A stretch of 64,000 nt of DNA from Platerodrilus igneus (taxonomy: Eukaryota; Arthropoda; Insecta; Coleoptera; Lycidae): NCBI GenBank assembly GCA_036346225.1, contig JARFIW010001082.1, forward strand, positions 6,510,001-6,574,000, written 5' to 3'. Both the position numbers and the translations under genes were made by a program. This document shows, piece after piece, positions 24,101 through 38,400 of the stretch. Below the pieces are notes generated by a model. That model had not been told where the DNA came from. It saw nothing but the letters and a program-made list of their open reading frames with translations, and searched no databases. Every line of letters starts with the position of its first letter. Position 1 is the stretch's first letter.

Positions 24101-27100
24101 GAATTCTTTCACTATCAACGGACGGCAGTGCATTTCTTTTATAATACGCTCACATGTCGTTTCGGCATATTCAAGATCACACGGAATAGACAGGCTGCAA
24201 TACTAGTTGTGGAGCGATCACCTAACGGATGCACCGCACTACAGCGTAAAAGTATGTATTATAAGGAGGCGACAGACCGTCTGGTAAATAAGACATTCTT
24301 TGAATGAAAAGAGTATAGAGTACTATAATCCATTTAAAGAAACAATGACTTGGTTGAGAGATACAAGATCATCATAATGTCTTCAGTCCTGGAACTGGTT
24401 CGCCGCGTACCTCCATTGTGTCATATTCTGAGTTAACCTACGCATTTCCCTAAAATTACCAGTCTGCATCTTTCACTACTTCACAAATTGCGTGCAATAT
24501 TTTTGATCTAGGTCTATATTTACCTCTCTATTCCTATATCTGCTTGTAATATAACTCCCCCCTATTCTCCAAAAATGCCTTAAAACATATCCTGCCCTTA
24601 TATTTCTCCTATTTGTTTTTTGTTTCAGACATTACTTTATTCCTCTACATTTATATAACCTCTTTGTTATTAACTTTATCTGTCCATGTTGAACCATAAC
24701 ATTTCAAAAGGCTTTTTCGTTTTTCTGTCTGCTTCTCCTACTGTCCCTATTTCATAGGCGTACTTTTGTCCTTGTTTCTATGTTTGTTGTCTTCGAACAT
24801 AGCCGCTGCTCTTTCTTGTTAGATACAGCTTCCCCTTCTATTGTTTTATAAATATATACCTAATTTTACCGATTTGCAGTGGATGTGAAGGCAGTTAAAC
24901 AGCCTGTGACTACCAAGATCGCTCAACACATGAACATTTGCCGAATTAATAGTTTTCCAATAAATCCCTCTGCACAATCAAGATTAGTTGAAAATATTGC
25001 AAAACCAACAACTGTAATTGTTTATAATAACAACCAGGTTTAAGTGCAATTATTTTTTGTCATTAAGTTTCCATCTTCAAACTGGTTGAACGTGTACCTC
25101 CACTGATTCTATTCTAAGCTAGCCAACACAGTTTCCCAACATTCCCCTTCCATTGTTTTGTAAATATATATTCTATTTCACCGATATTCAGTGGTATGTG
25201 AAAGGGGTTAAGCAACTTGTGGCTACCAAGATCCCCCAACACTTAGACATTTGTCGAATTAGTAGTTTTCCAATAAATCCTTTCGCACAGTCAGCATTAA
25301 TTGAGAATATTGCAAAAACCTACACCTGTATTTGTTTATAGTACTTATGAGGCTTAAGTACAATTCTTTTCTCGTTATTAGGTTTTCCGTTTTGGAACTG
25401 GTTGGATGCGTACCTTCATTGATTTCTATTCTTAACTGGCCTACACAGTTCCCTGACATTCCTACAGCCCAGATATGTATGCCCTATTTCATCGATATTC
25501 AGTGGTATGTAAAGGGGATTAAGCAGCCTGCGGCTGTCAAGATTCCCAACACAGGCATTTGCCAAATTAATAGTTTTCAGTAAATTCTTTCACACAATTA
25601 ACATTAGTTGAGAATATTGTTATAGTTATCATCAGGTTAAAGTACAATTATTTTTTGCCATCATAAGGTTTTCTGTCTTAGAACTGGTTTGACGCTTACC
25701 TTCATTGGTTTCTATTCTGAGCTAGCGTACATATTTCCCTGAAATTCCCACAGCCTACATCTTTGACTATCCGTGTGCAATAGTCTAACCTAGGTCTACC
25801 TCTTCCTTTCCTTTTTCCTATCTCTGCTTCTAATATATTCCGCACTATTCCTATCATTCTATCTCTCTTATCTTGTACTGTTTTCCACATATTTCATTCT
25901 TCCCCTACTATTTCTAGAACCTCTTTGTTCTTAACTTTGTCTGTCCATGATATCTTCATCATACGTCTGTAGCACCACATTTCAAAAGCTTCTATCTTTT
26001 TCCTGTCCGCTTTTCCGACTGTCCAAGTTTCACAGTGCTGTGCTCCACAGATATGTTTGGTTTTGTTTTAGCACGTTTTAACCCATCACTTTGCGTTGCG
26101 TCAATGCTAGAGTGTATCATACAAAACTTCCGTATAGCAGCCGACGATTTTGCAGGAAATTATTTGCTTAATGGCCGGAGCTTATAAATACACGCACCAC
26201 GATATTTTATACTATTTTAATTTTTTTTAACGTGTTCATTTCAACAACTTAAAAACATAACTTTTGGTCCTTAATTATGTGTTTGATTTTGTGATTGATG
26301 GACAATAAAAATATATTAAAACTGAATACATTTGATATATTTGTTTCTCCTATGCGGTTAGAAATTTAAATAATGAGTACTTTTATAGTGTTTGTATATT
26401 TGTATACTTCCTACCACGTTTCTTTTAATATTCGTCTTTATCTGACTACATCTGATACAAGAATCGATCAAGTACATCCGGCAGACGCCTTGAACCCTAC
26501 GCGCATGACGGCGCGGATCGATAAACAAGTCGACTACATATTTACGCCTGGATCGCGGCAATGCATCGAACCTGTAGCAGTTTGGTAATTGCCTATATGC
26601 GAAATGTTACAAACTTACGTTTTTCAAAGTTAACGTTTACCGTAGATCGGCACTAGAATTATTCTTTTCAAATTTTTCTATCTCGACTTTCACTTAATAA
26701 TTATTTAATTTTCACTCCGCGTGATATTATACTTTGAAATGTTATGGATTGTGCCTTGGTCGAAGAAAGACTGATTGTTTACCAAGTCCGTGTTCTATTA
26801 AACGCTTCTCCTTTCACCTGTACCATTGATTTTCCGAGCGTACTTTGTTATTCGAGGCGTTGTACTTTGCCTTATCTTGCAGCCTTCGGATTTTCTATAA
26901 CGTTACCATCAAAACTCGTGTCAAAGTGATGCATTTCCTCACGTAGGCATCTAATTTGTATAGTGTATTCCTCTGAATATCCAACTTTGAACTTTCTTCA
27001 AATCATGTCCGCTTGTTAAATTTTCCCCGTTTAATTTATCACGTAACCAAACGCCTGTTTTGTTGTTTATTACTTCAAAATCTGTTGAATTTTATATGAA

Positions 27101-27566
27101 TTTACGTTATACAGATCACGTAGTCAAATTTCTATGATGACGTAGTTGAATGCGTTTATTTATTTTATGCGTTAATGTTTTGAATGAGATTTTTTATAGC
27201 TAGTATACCGTTATTTCCTTTCACTAATTGCGAATTTATTTCAATAAAATTCGTTGCGTTTAAAATGTTATTCCTGCGTATTTATTTTCAATTTTATGCG
27301 TGTATATTTAATTTAAAATGCATTATATGACGTACAAGTTACTTATCTTACTAAATATGATTTGATTTTTGAAGAATAATCTTCCTTTCATAAATTAAAA
27401 TTAGTTGTAATTTATATACAGTATGTTCGATACTATCTTTTTGCATAATTGTTGAGTTACTTCCATTTTATGATGAATTGTTTAGTTTTCGAAACTTTAG
27501 TGATCTTTACATGTAGCGTACGACCCTTATGACTCAATATACCCCTAAATTACCCTATTATCATAG

Positions 27567-27613
<47 letters not shown>

Positions 27614-28149
27614 CACACATACACACAGAAACACACGCACGCACGCATACACACACACACACACACACATTTGAATCATGCTTATAATTTGATGGGAAAT
27701 CCATCAATCTGAGTCAATACAACGAAACCAGTTGTTTTTGCTCTTTTTGCAAATTGTCAACAAGTATAATTAATATTTTAACATAAAACACGTAAGGCAA
27801 TACGACTGGCAGAGTATTCATATAAAGCGTTATTGAATAATAGTTAGCTCATTGAACACATGTTAAGTGTTAGTAAAATAACAAATGCTAACTGTTTTGG
27901 AAGAACTGATTCACATAACGATTCGTATCCGCTACCACGTTTAAAAACCGTTTCCGAATGAACAGCTGCCACTACGGAATGGCATCCCTCACCTGAAGTG
28001 TATGTTAATAGTTTAGTTTACCGCCAGTATCTGAAAAAGAAAGCGATTGTCACGAGGAAAAATTTGTTGAAGTTTAAAAACTTGTCGATTTTAGTTTCAA
28101 AACAGATCAATTTAAATTGGTTCATGTTGGAAATTAGATGAGATTGTGA

Positions 28150-28208
<59 letters not shown>

Positions 28209-29409
28209 AATCGGTTTTTATTTTGGTACCCGATCGTTAGTGACGCTTGATCAAACTCGTGTATGTTATCGTGCACAAACAACGACTCGTACATTAACAA
28301 GACTGCACTAATGCCCCCCTTCCATATAAAAGATGAGTGCAAAACCAACGGTGCATGTTAATTACGTGATATAGCATAAAAGTCTCTTCGGAAATGTTCA
28401 AAATGGCTGTAGTTGATTGAACAAATCAAATCAGGGAAGGGTTGTTAATATAACAAAAGCAAATAACCCTAAGTGGGTGTTGCAAATAAATTACGGTATC
28501 AGTTAATTGCAATTAGTTTTGGAGCTGCAAAGACGACCACTTTGTGGACGGTTTATCGTCGTTCGTATCGGGTAAGCGCACTATTAAATTAGATCGATGA
28601 AAGGTCATATGCTGGTCAACCCCGGTCGGAAGAGACGCAACTGTGATAATTACCAAAGTTTCCAAACAGTTTCTATCCCTTTACAGTTTCCCAGTTTGAA
28701 ATCAGCTCAGCGTATCTGGTCGTAGTACGTATTAACTCGACATACGCCATCCTCAATATTGGTTCAATTTAGTTGGAGATATTTAATCTAAATTACTATA
28801 TCGAACTTTCTCATATTATGATTTGTATTAAGTTCTAAACTATAATCCAACTTGTCTAATGACTAATTTTATTACTTACAATGCGCTTCTGGGGGTTTTG
28901 TTTTACTTCTTGTAGTAATCACGATTGCTAGCTAGCTCTTGTAGTTTAAGTGCAAAATGTATCGAATTGGAGAAGTTTCATGTGACGCCATCGGTTACAT
29001 TAACTCGTGAATCTCGCAAAAATACGGAATTAAATTTCCATTACTGACGTACTTAAGGTTTGCTTTAACATTTAACCCTTTTCACTATATCCTCTTCGTA
29101 AAGCTTCACTCCTGCGTTTTTCTGTTCCGTCCTTCGCTTGCAAACCTACCTATCTTTCTAACGAGAATTAGCAGGTCAGCCAAAGAGGGAAAAATCAAGC
29201 CTTCCTTATCTCGGATACCCGAATCCAGAACCCAATGCCTCGGTATCATATATCTAGCACACTAACCTATACAACGAACGGCAGTTTCCTTCTGACTTTC
29301 GCAGATACAAAAATATTTTATATTAAATGTTTTTATTTTGCAGATGTTGCAAAACATAAAGACAACAGGAATAAGTATAACTTAGATTTTTCGAATGGAT
29401 CACGTTATT

Positions 29410-29480
<71 letters not shown>

Positions 29481-32400
29481 TGAAATATGACAATTTTTGC
29501 AGAAATTAGGAAAATACGATTTTTTATTAAAGTAAACGAACCCTTGGATTTTAGGGGAATTATTTGCAAAATATGAACAAAATTAAAATAAAATCACAAA
29601 CCCCCAATGACGGGACACAAGAGAAAGAACCATATTCGCCAAACATGACTCTAATGGAAGATATTTTACTTGGAGAGTCAAGTCCTGAAACCAGCGAAAC
29701 CGTAGCCAAAGAAGACTCAGAAAATCGGGGTTGACTGAAAGAAATAAGTTTTGAAAATATTCATGTTGCTTATAAAGATGATATTTATAAGGATCCGTAC
29801 CATCGGACAAAATTAAATTAACTTAATAGAGATAGATCCTATGCAACTTACAGAAGCGAATATAAACTTTCTTGTAACTAAAGATAACAGAGGCTTCTTC
29901 TCGATTTATTAGAAAAAATTAAATAATGGTGAAATAATTCCAATAGTTTGGCTAGTGTATTGTAACGAAGATTGTATTTGCGCAAACAACAGTTCTTTAT
30001 TATCAACTGATTACACAAGCATTTTCAACAACTCGTAGCTACAGTGAAATTCTAAGAGCACTCGCAACAATTCATTTCCAGATAATGGATAACACTACAA
30101 ATACTAACTTCCAAAACTACGATGCTACCGCCTTAATTACAATCAAAGCCCTATAATTGACAATCCAAGCACAAATTATTAATTTGTATCGATCACTACA
30201 CAATACTTTATGTCATATAGGGTAATAAATTTTAACAGTGTGTACCACTAATTTATATCACGATTTTATAACTGGAATAAAAACGTAATATTGTAATCAA
30301 AGCTTTAAATTGGAACTCTCATAACTAATACTCAGCACGGTAATTTATATTTTATACAATTTCTCTAGACCAGTTAGAGAACATACCAGAATATGCAAAT
30401 TACATTTCAAATCTACCTATTGCAAACTCTTGTAACCTGTCAATCAAGCTTATCTGAAGATGTTACGCAGAGTATGGCTATCAATCATCTTTTATATACA
30501 AACGAGTTGCTTACGTTCTGCTGTATTATTCTAGTCAAATATAGAGTGTATCGCGGTCTCTTATGTTTAAACAGTACAATTTAAAAAAAGATTTAATGGC
30601 ACATTATACAAATCAATAGTGGTTACAATTTAAAAATATTGTTTAGTATACAGAGTGCTACGGGCCTCTTCGGCACTAGGACACCACGGGAAGGATAGAA
30701 ATCTTTAGCGAACTTAGCTCGAGTCAACAAGGGTGTGCGTATGGTAGAAAGTCGTAGTTTGGGGTTGCCAACAGCCCTGAAAGACAACTGGTAAATGATC
30801 TTTAAATTGAGAATAACGACAAAATCGAGTGGGCACCACCAGTAATATCAATTCTCTAGATGTAACGAAAGAATCTATCAATGGTCGAAATACTCTCAAA
30901 GCTCAAAATGAAAAGTAAGATCTCTGCAGTGTACTGGGACTGGACCCACCCTAACACTTTAAATCCTCTAACAAATAATACATGTCAATGGTTCAACCCA
31001 ACTTTATTGACAAACTTTCCCTGAACGAAATACATATTTTAGTAAAACAAATTCATAACATACTTTAATATGCAAGATCAAACATTCATATAGCATAAAA
31101 GAAAAATATAAAACAAAAATTATGTTCAGAAAATTTAAATATTATTATCAAATCAAGGTTTGGTAAGTTACTATAATAATTTCGCGCTGGCCAGACCTAC
31201 TAACAGATAAGCGAACTTATGTTTGTATTTAATCAACGAAGGCCGAGCGCACAGGGAACGCACGCGTTGGCTAAGAAATTACAATAAAGACGCAATGCCA
31301 TACGCCTAAAATAACTCGTGCAGGCGACCGTTATGGCAACAAAATGTACAATAAACGTAATTTTACTTGAATGACTATGGTTCTGTTACAGGTGCGGAAA
31401 ATATTGTTTTCCGACGACCACTTGTGAAAACAGATTACACACTACTTATTTATGTAGAGAGTAAAGTACATCACTCTAGAGTGCGAAAGCACATATCACT
31501 CTAGTGTTGAAATACTTTTCAACTCTAGAGTGATATGACTGATGTTAGTATGCTAGTTACCTAGGCAACCCAAACGACTACCGGTTTCTACCTTTTTGCA
31601 TTCATTCGTTTCGTTTTGGCTAATAACAGTTTAAAATACCCATAGTTAAATCGATACTGACAGTTTCCGTTTTACTTAAAGATGTAATTACTCATATTAG
31701 TTTGTAATTGAAATGATTTCTTCAATAAAAATTGAGAATGCATACGCTAAAAGCAACAGATTCGCGGATTTTATAAAAACAAAGTAGGTGATCGAATTTT
31801 CAACATCAAAACGTCAAATAAATTTTATAGGTACACATTTATCGCAAATAAGCATAAAAATATCTATTTCGTAATTGTTTTTAGTGGTGGTCGTCGGAAA
31901 AATAGTGTACAGTACTCGCGTGGAAAGTGACATTTCACACTCGTGGAATAGTCGCACGAGGCTGACGTCTCGTGCGACAATACTCTTCCACTCGTGTGAA
32001 ATGGGTCACTTTCCACGCTAGTAATGTAATATACTATTTTAGTAAACAACGGCAACATTAAAATTAATGTGCAAAACACGTAAAAATTGGCATGATCAAA
32101 TCCAATGCTTATACCTTTATAAGGACAAATAAAATTTTAGCGCACAGTGCCCACACTTTGGACGACGATGGTATTACAGTAAATTCTATTTTACAAATTC
32201 TTACCTTGCGAGATGGGTCCTGCTACTACACAAAGCAAGGGGTGTTGAGCTTAATTAAACTGCCTTCATGCACGTGTAACTATTGTTATTTTTATTCTCA
32301 ATTAATGGATTAGTACATGCTAACGGCAAATGTACCTCTAAGTTTTTCATGTTCCCCAATCTGCATAAATTCCAAAACAATTGACATCAACAGCTGACAC

Positions 32401-35400
32401 GTAAACAAGGGTTGGTGGGTACAATAACCTACAACAAACCAATTAAGCACACTTGGGACTACTTGCGAAAACACTTTCAGATACACGGTCCGGTAAAATA
32501 AATACTAATTCGCCACAAGTATTATCGATTTCTTAACCGCGTAAATCGGAATTACATTTTTACGAAATACATTGAGTATAATCTCTGAAACAACAAGGTT
32601 TATAAACTTTATAAATCGATATAACTCAAAACAAATCCGCTAAATTAGCGATAACCAGTTAAGAACGTACATAACTTGATTCCAAGAGCTACATTACGAG
32701 AAAGACCCAGGTGTTCTTATAAATTGCTCTAAAAGCCTAACGAACAAAAAAGGGGGAATGTGCTACGTATCCAGGACGTTATAGACATTTATCAGCTAAG
32801 CTTAAATATTATGGAGCGTTCAGCAAACAGTGAAAATTGTATGCTTATTAAATTACTCAATATGTTCAGGGACTGACTTAGGAAACTAATACTTACTATA
32901 TGAATTCAATGAAATAAACGGAACATTACAAGGGGTTCCCAAGAAAGTGTTGCACATCAAAATTCGGTTGTTCCCATGGAACACCCTCTATTTAGTTGCA
33001 ATTTAAAAATTTACGCAATAAATAAGATCAAGTTTCATTAAGGTTCCCTATGCCTATCTATTACTGTTTTTGAGATATTACGATTTCTCGACAAATGTGA
33101 TATTTTTAAACAATGTGTGTAATTTCCAACAAAAAATATTTCAGTTCTTTCTAACTTCAAATAGTTGGATATTTGTTTAGTCGGTTATAGTATTTACTAC
33201 TCTTGCATGTTGTGTTTTTGATACGTGAGCTGTCAAACTTATTGTTCGAAAATTTTCACATCTATCCGCGCCTTTCTTTTTTGGTATTGTTACTATGATG
33301 TTACGTTTGAAATCTTTGGGTATCTCGCCTGTCATACATATAGCTTACAAGTTGGAAGAGACGTTCTGTTACTGCTTGTGCAGCGGATTTTAGAGTTTCC
33401 GTTTTGTACCTTATCTGTACCCGGCGCCTTACCATTTTTCAGACCCTTTAATGTTAATTCAAAGGATATCCCAAGTCATCATTTTCAATGTCTGATTTCT
33501 GTTCTAATGCAGTTAGTTCCTCTCTTGCATATAAATTCCCTATATTTTCTTGCCATCTACCCACTTTCTCTACATTTTCTATAATGACATTTTCTCCCGC
33601 GTCCCTTATATTTTTTCTATACGGTTTTATATCCCTAAAATTGATTCTAATTAGTTTGTATGCTTCATCTGTCTTTACTACTTCCATCTTAGTTTGTACC
33701 TCTTTGCACTTTTCATCAATCCATTGTTCTCCATCTTTCCAGCATTTGCGAATAATTTCCCATTTTATTATTTGTATCTCTGTTTTTCTGTTTCGTCTGA
33801 TTTATTTTTGTATTTTCATCTTTCTTCTATTAAATTCAGGATATCCCTTGTTATCCATGGTTTCTTATTTTCTTTTTGTGTATACACCAGAATATCTCTG
33901 GCCGCCATGTCTAGGCTGGATTTAATGTTATTCCATTCTACTTCCTTAGTCTCAGATATTTTCTCGATATCTTTGAGCAATTCATTTGACTTTTTTTCGA
34001 ATTCTTCTTGAATATCTTTATCTTTTAGTTTCTCTAAGTCCAAGTGCCTTTTTCCTTCCTTTTTTTCAAATTTTTAAATTTAAGTGCAGCCTTCATAATT
34101 ACGATGTTGTGGTCAGTGTCTATATCTGCTTCTGGATAGCTTCTACAGTATTTTACTTGATTTCTAAACCGTTATCTAACAAGAATGTAATCTATTTGAT
34201 ATCTACCTATATCTCCTGGCATCTTCCACGTATATCGTCTTCTAGTATGATGTTGAAATAATGTGTTTGTGATGATTAAATTGTTCTTGTCGCAAAATTC
34301 TACCAGTCTATTTCGCCTGTCGTTTCTCGTGCCTAATCCAAATAAACCTACGACCACACCTTCCCTATCCTCACCTACCACTGCATTAAAATCCCCCGTA
34401 TTTATTAAATTTTCACGTACTTTTACGAATCTTAATATGTCTTCCATATCTTTGCAGATCGCTTCTACCTCTTCGTCACTGTAGCTAGAGGTGGGCATGT
34501 ATACCTGTATTATTACTGTGTTTACCGGTTTAGATTCTAATCTAACCATGAGTACTCTTTCGTTCTTTTGTAAGTAATTTTCTATACAGTATCCTATCTT
34601 CCTTCCACATCGCGGTAGCGTGCCATAGAATGCGGTACCAACCACCACGATCTCTGCCACTCTAAGTACCGAGAGAGCCGCTACCCTCTTTCAGGGACCT
34701 GTCTTAGTCAGGTTTCTCACTAACGATCCTACTACTTTGGTTGCACCTGTAGTTTGGCTCTTTAGCTCGTTAGAACACGCAAGCCATTTCACCTGTTCTA
34801 GTAATCTAGAACTTCGGCAAGGTGCAGGTCCATTCGAAATGGAAAATTTAAAATAATAAAAATTTATTTGCGATCAAAAATGGGACAAAAAAGGCTTTCA
34901 GACTTATCTATTATTGATATTGAAAACGACATTTTGGAACATATAAATGTATCAGATAGATGTTATATCAGAATTTGCATTAAAGAAGACAATAAAAGCA
35001 AAGTTTAAGTAATAATTAATAGATATATTTAATATATGTAATTTATATTACGTATTGATTTGGTTATCAATAATTATGTTAGGTTGTAGAATTAATAAAT
35101 AAACCATAATTTTTATATTTCCTGTAATTCATTGTTTCATTTATGATAAAAATATTTCAGAGAAATTTCAATTAATCGATATGATGGGGGTGACAAAATT
35201 ATTCTCGCATACGGGCGGTAGATACCCTAGGAACGGCCCTGCCGACTGTCTTCAATTATAGGATATATTTATCTAAAACTAGATATAAAAGAAATAATTT
35301 TGTAACAAAGAAAGCAATACAAGCTATTTTTGAATGTATTATTTTATTTCTGTAGTGTAGCTGTAAGTAATTTGTATTCTTACGTGTAGTCCACTATTTA

Positions 35401-38400
35401 ATGACACGTTTTGTCTATACATGTTTATAATGATGCCTGTGATTATTTTTTAATTTATTTAGTTTATTGCTATTGAAATTGAAAACCTATTAAAATACTG
35501 TAAAGTTAATTTGATATTAATTTTCTTATATACAGGGTGAATGAGACCAGTATTTTTTTTATGGAACGGTGAGTCGTAGAGAGTTGGGATAAAAAAATTT
35601 ATTATAAAAGTCATACTAAAGAATCGAATGGTGATATTATTATTTCTCGAAAAAGTCAGCATCACGAGTAGTTTTGTCCACAATATCCAGAACTCCAAAA
35701 TCTTAAATGACACCATAAGTTGAAAAACGTATTGTTGAAAAGATCGTTAAAAAAGAAGAAAGTTTTGTAGGAAAAATTATTTTATTACTACTACCCCTTT
35801 CAAGTAATATTCGATTAAAGTTATTAAATTTGAAATTCGTTGTTAACAAACAAAATTGAAAAGTCGGCTTCTAAAATCTAGTTACCGAATTAAACAATGT
35901 TACAAAAACATTTTAATGTCAATAATTCCATTTGTTGTATTAATCTATCGTCAAATCACGCATTGTTTAAATTGATAACTTGCTGTTGGTTAGTGATATC
36001 TGTTTGGGGACAGATTAAAGTTAAAAGTGAATTCCGTTAGAAAGTGAATTAACCTAACTTAAATTAGTGAAATTATGTCTTATTCAAATTTAGAAGCTTT
36101 CGACATGTTAATGGTTTTGGGAGAATGCAGAAAAAATTACAGAGCGGCTGAAAGAATGTATGCTGAAAGATATCCTCATCGTGCCCATCAATCCTTCACT
36201 GTTTTTCGGAGATTGGCAGCACGTATTTGTATCACAGGGCAGGTGCAACCAACGTACAATCGCGGAAATAGAATTACAAGACATTTACGTAATGACAAGG
36301 AACCTGATATTCTCGCTGCAGTAATTGTTGATCCGCATATTTCAATGAAATCACTTGCAAGAGATTCTGGAATTAGCCAATACTCCGTATGCAGAATTTT
36401 GAAGGATCACAAATTCCATCCATACCACATACACATGAACCAAGAATTAAGCGAGAATGATTTTCAAGGTCGAGTCTTTTTTTGTAATTGGTTACTAAAT
36501 AAAGGTCCTCACTTTCCTAGGAGAGTTTTATGGACTGACGAAGCTAGTTTTAAAAGCACCGGAGAAGTCAATATTCACAATGCGCATTACTGGTCGCAAA
36601 CAAATTCCTCACCGGCTACAAACTATTGACAATCAACACCTTTGGAGTGTTAATACGTGGTGTGGTATTCTTGATGGATCTATTATAGGTCTTTATTTTT
36701 TCGAAGGAACTCTGAATGGAATACGATATGCCGAGTTTTTAGGTAACGACTTGATCGACTTACTGGAAAATGTCCCTCTTTTAATGCGAGCAAGAATGTG
36801 GTTTCAGCAAGATGGCTGCCCAGTTCATTTTTTCATAGTTGCCAGGAACACGATAAATCAACTATTTTCTAATAGAGGATTGGCAGAGGAAGTACAGTGG
36901 TGTGGCCGCCAAGATCACCAGATTGTACGCATCTAGATTTTTTCCTTTGGGGTCGGATCAAGGATATTGTTTATAAAGAAAAACCAGCAACGAGAAATGA
37001 TATGAAGCTGAGAATTCGGAATGCTTGCCTTTCATTAAGTAGTGAAGAAATACTTAGAGCCACTGATAGTGTAACTAAAAGAGCTCAACAGTGTTTAGAA
37101 GTAAATGGAAGACATTTTGAACACTTGTAACTTTTCAATTTTGTTTGTTAACAACGAATTTCAAATTTAATAACTTTAATCGAATATTACTTATAAGGGT
37201 GGTAGTAGTAAAATAATTTTGTAACAATTTTATTTTCGCATTAAAAATCTCTGCATTAAAGGTATAACGAATGTTAAAACACCTTTATTAACTAAAGTAA
37301 TAATACGTGTAACAATCAAATTTTTGCATTAATACAGTATCTAGAGTCGTTAGTCTATTTGTTTCGGAGGTCGGTGTATTCCACAGCCACAGGCACGCGC
37401 GTGAGAGGATTGACAACCCCCCTTGGGACCCTCCCACCATGCAAGAACGCGGCAGGAGCACTCGTCGATAGGTAAAAGCAGCGACAGCATGCATTCGAAG
37501 AGAATGGCGAGTGACCTCCGGGTCGCATTAATTGTGTAACACACTTCCTGAGTAACGGTTGGTATTGTATATTCGTTATCATAGTATCTAATTTAAAAAT
37601 TTGTTTAGCGCAACTACGACTTACAAACTACGCAACGAAAATTATATTTATAACTAAGATTAGACCATGGAAGATTACGCTACAAAATTTATGCAACTTT
37701 GAATCAATGTAAGAAACCCACTTCGCTTCGACACCTGTATTTAAAGCATGGAAAGCAGGAATAATTAGCTGCAGACTCCGCACGGCGATGCAGTTCCCAA
37801 TCTAGCCAAGGACAGCAGCCTGGGGTTTGGTTCGTAATAGCTTTAAGATTTCCTCAGTGCTTCCTTCTAAAAGCACGTTATTTCGTTTTGTTTTATAGAA
37901 GCACAAATTTGTTATTCAGTTTATCTGTAGCTAAGCTGGTTTTCTCCAGTATCAAATTTAAATTTCACTTAGTTTCGTAGATATGTGACTACACGTGGCT
38001 TCAGCATAAATTAACAGCTGCGGCTACGTTACTTGTTTGTTTGAAATATGCCGTCAACAATTGCACAATTGCAAGCAGATTTTTAGTATTACATTACTAC
38101 CACCTTTGATAAAATTAGAGAATATCTTTGTGAATATTTTGACTTCAAATCGATTTTAATACTGTTAACTTAAAAAGAAAGTTTTGTATATTAATTTGTA
38201 AATGACCTACACAGATCTGATTGGATTAGAAAACCTTAGTATAACCAGTCACACTGGGTTGTAATATATTTAAGTAAGAATCAAGTTGATAAACTTTACA
38301 ATAATTCTTCAAGTAATTCAAGTATTCATTTTATTTTATTACATTAAATTTTATTTACAGAAACAGAAAAATTCTTTCTAGTAAATTTATAATCCACGCT

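Noticed and set aside
28018..28348. Minus-strand open frames rich in Tyr-Ile
   Set aside because: Product of the (TA)n microsatellite.
32746..32767. Polypurine tract followed by TGCTACG, suggesting an LTR start
   Set aside because: No matching second LTR, no primer site and no recognisable retroelement coding sequence around it.
37288..37582. Three overlapping minus-strand open frames with Cys- and Arg-rich products
   Set aside because: They lie inside the gypsy LTR and are repeated in the 3' LTR (about 44780-45142); no independent gene evidence.
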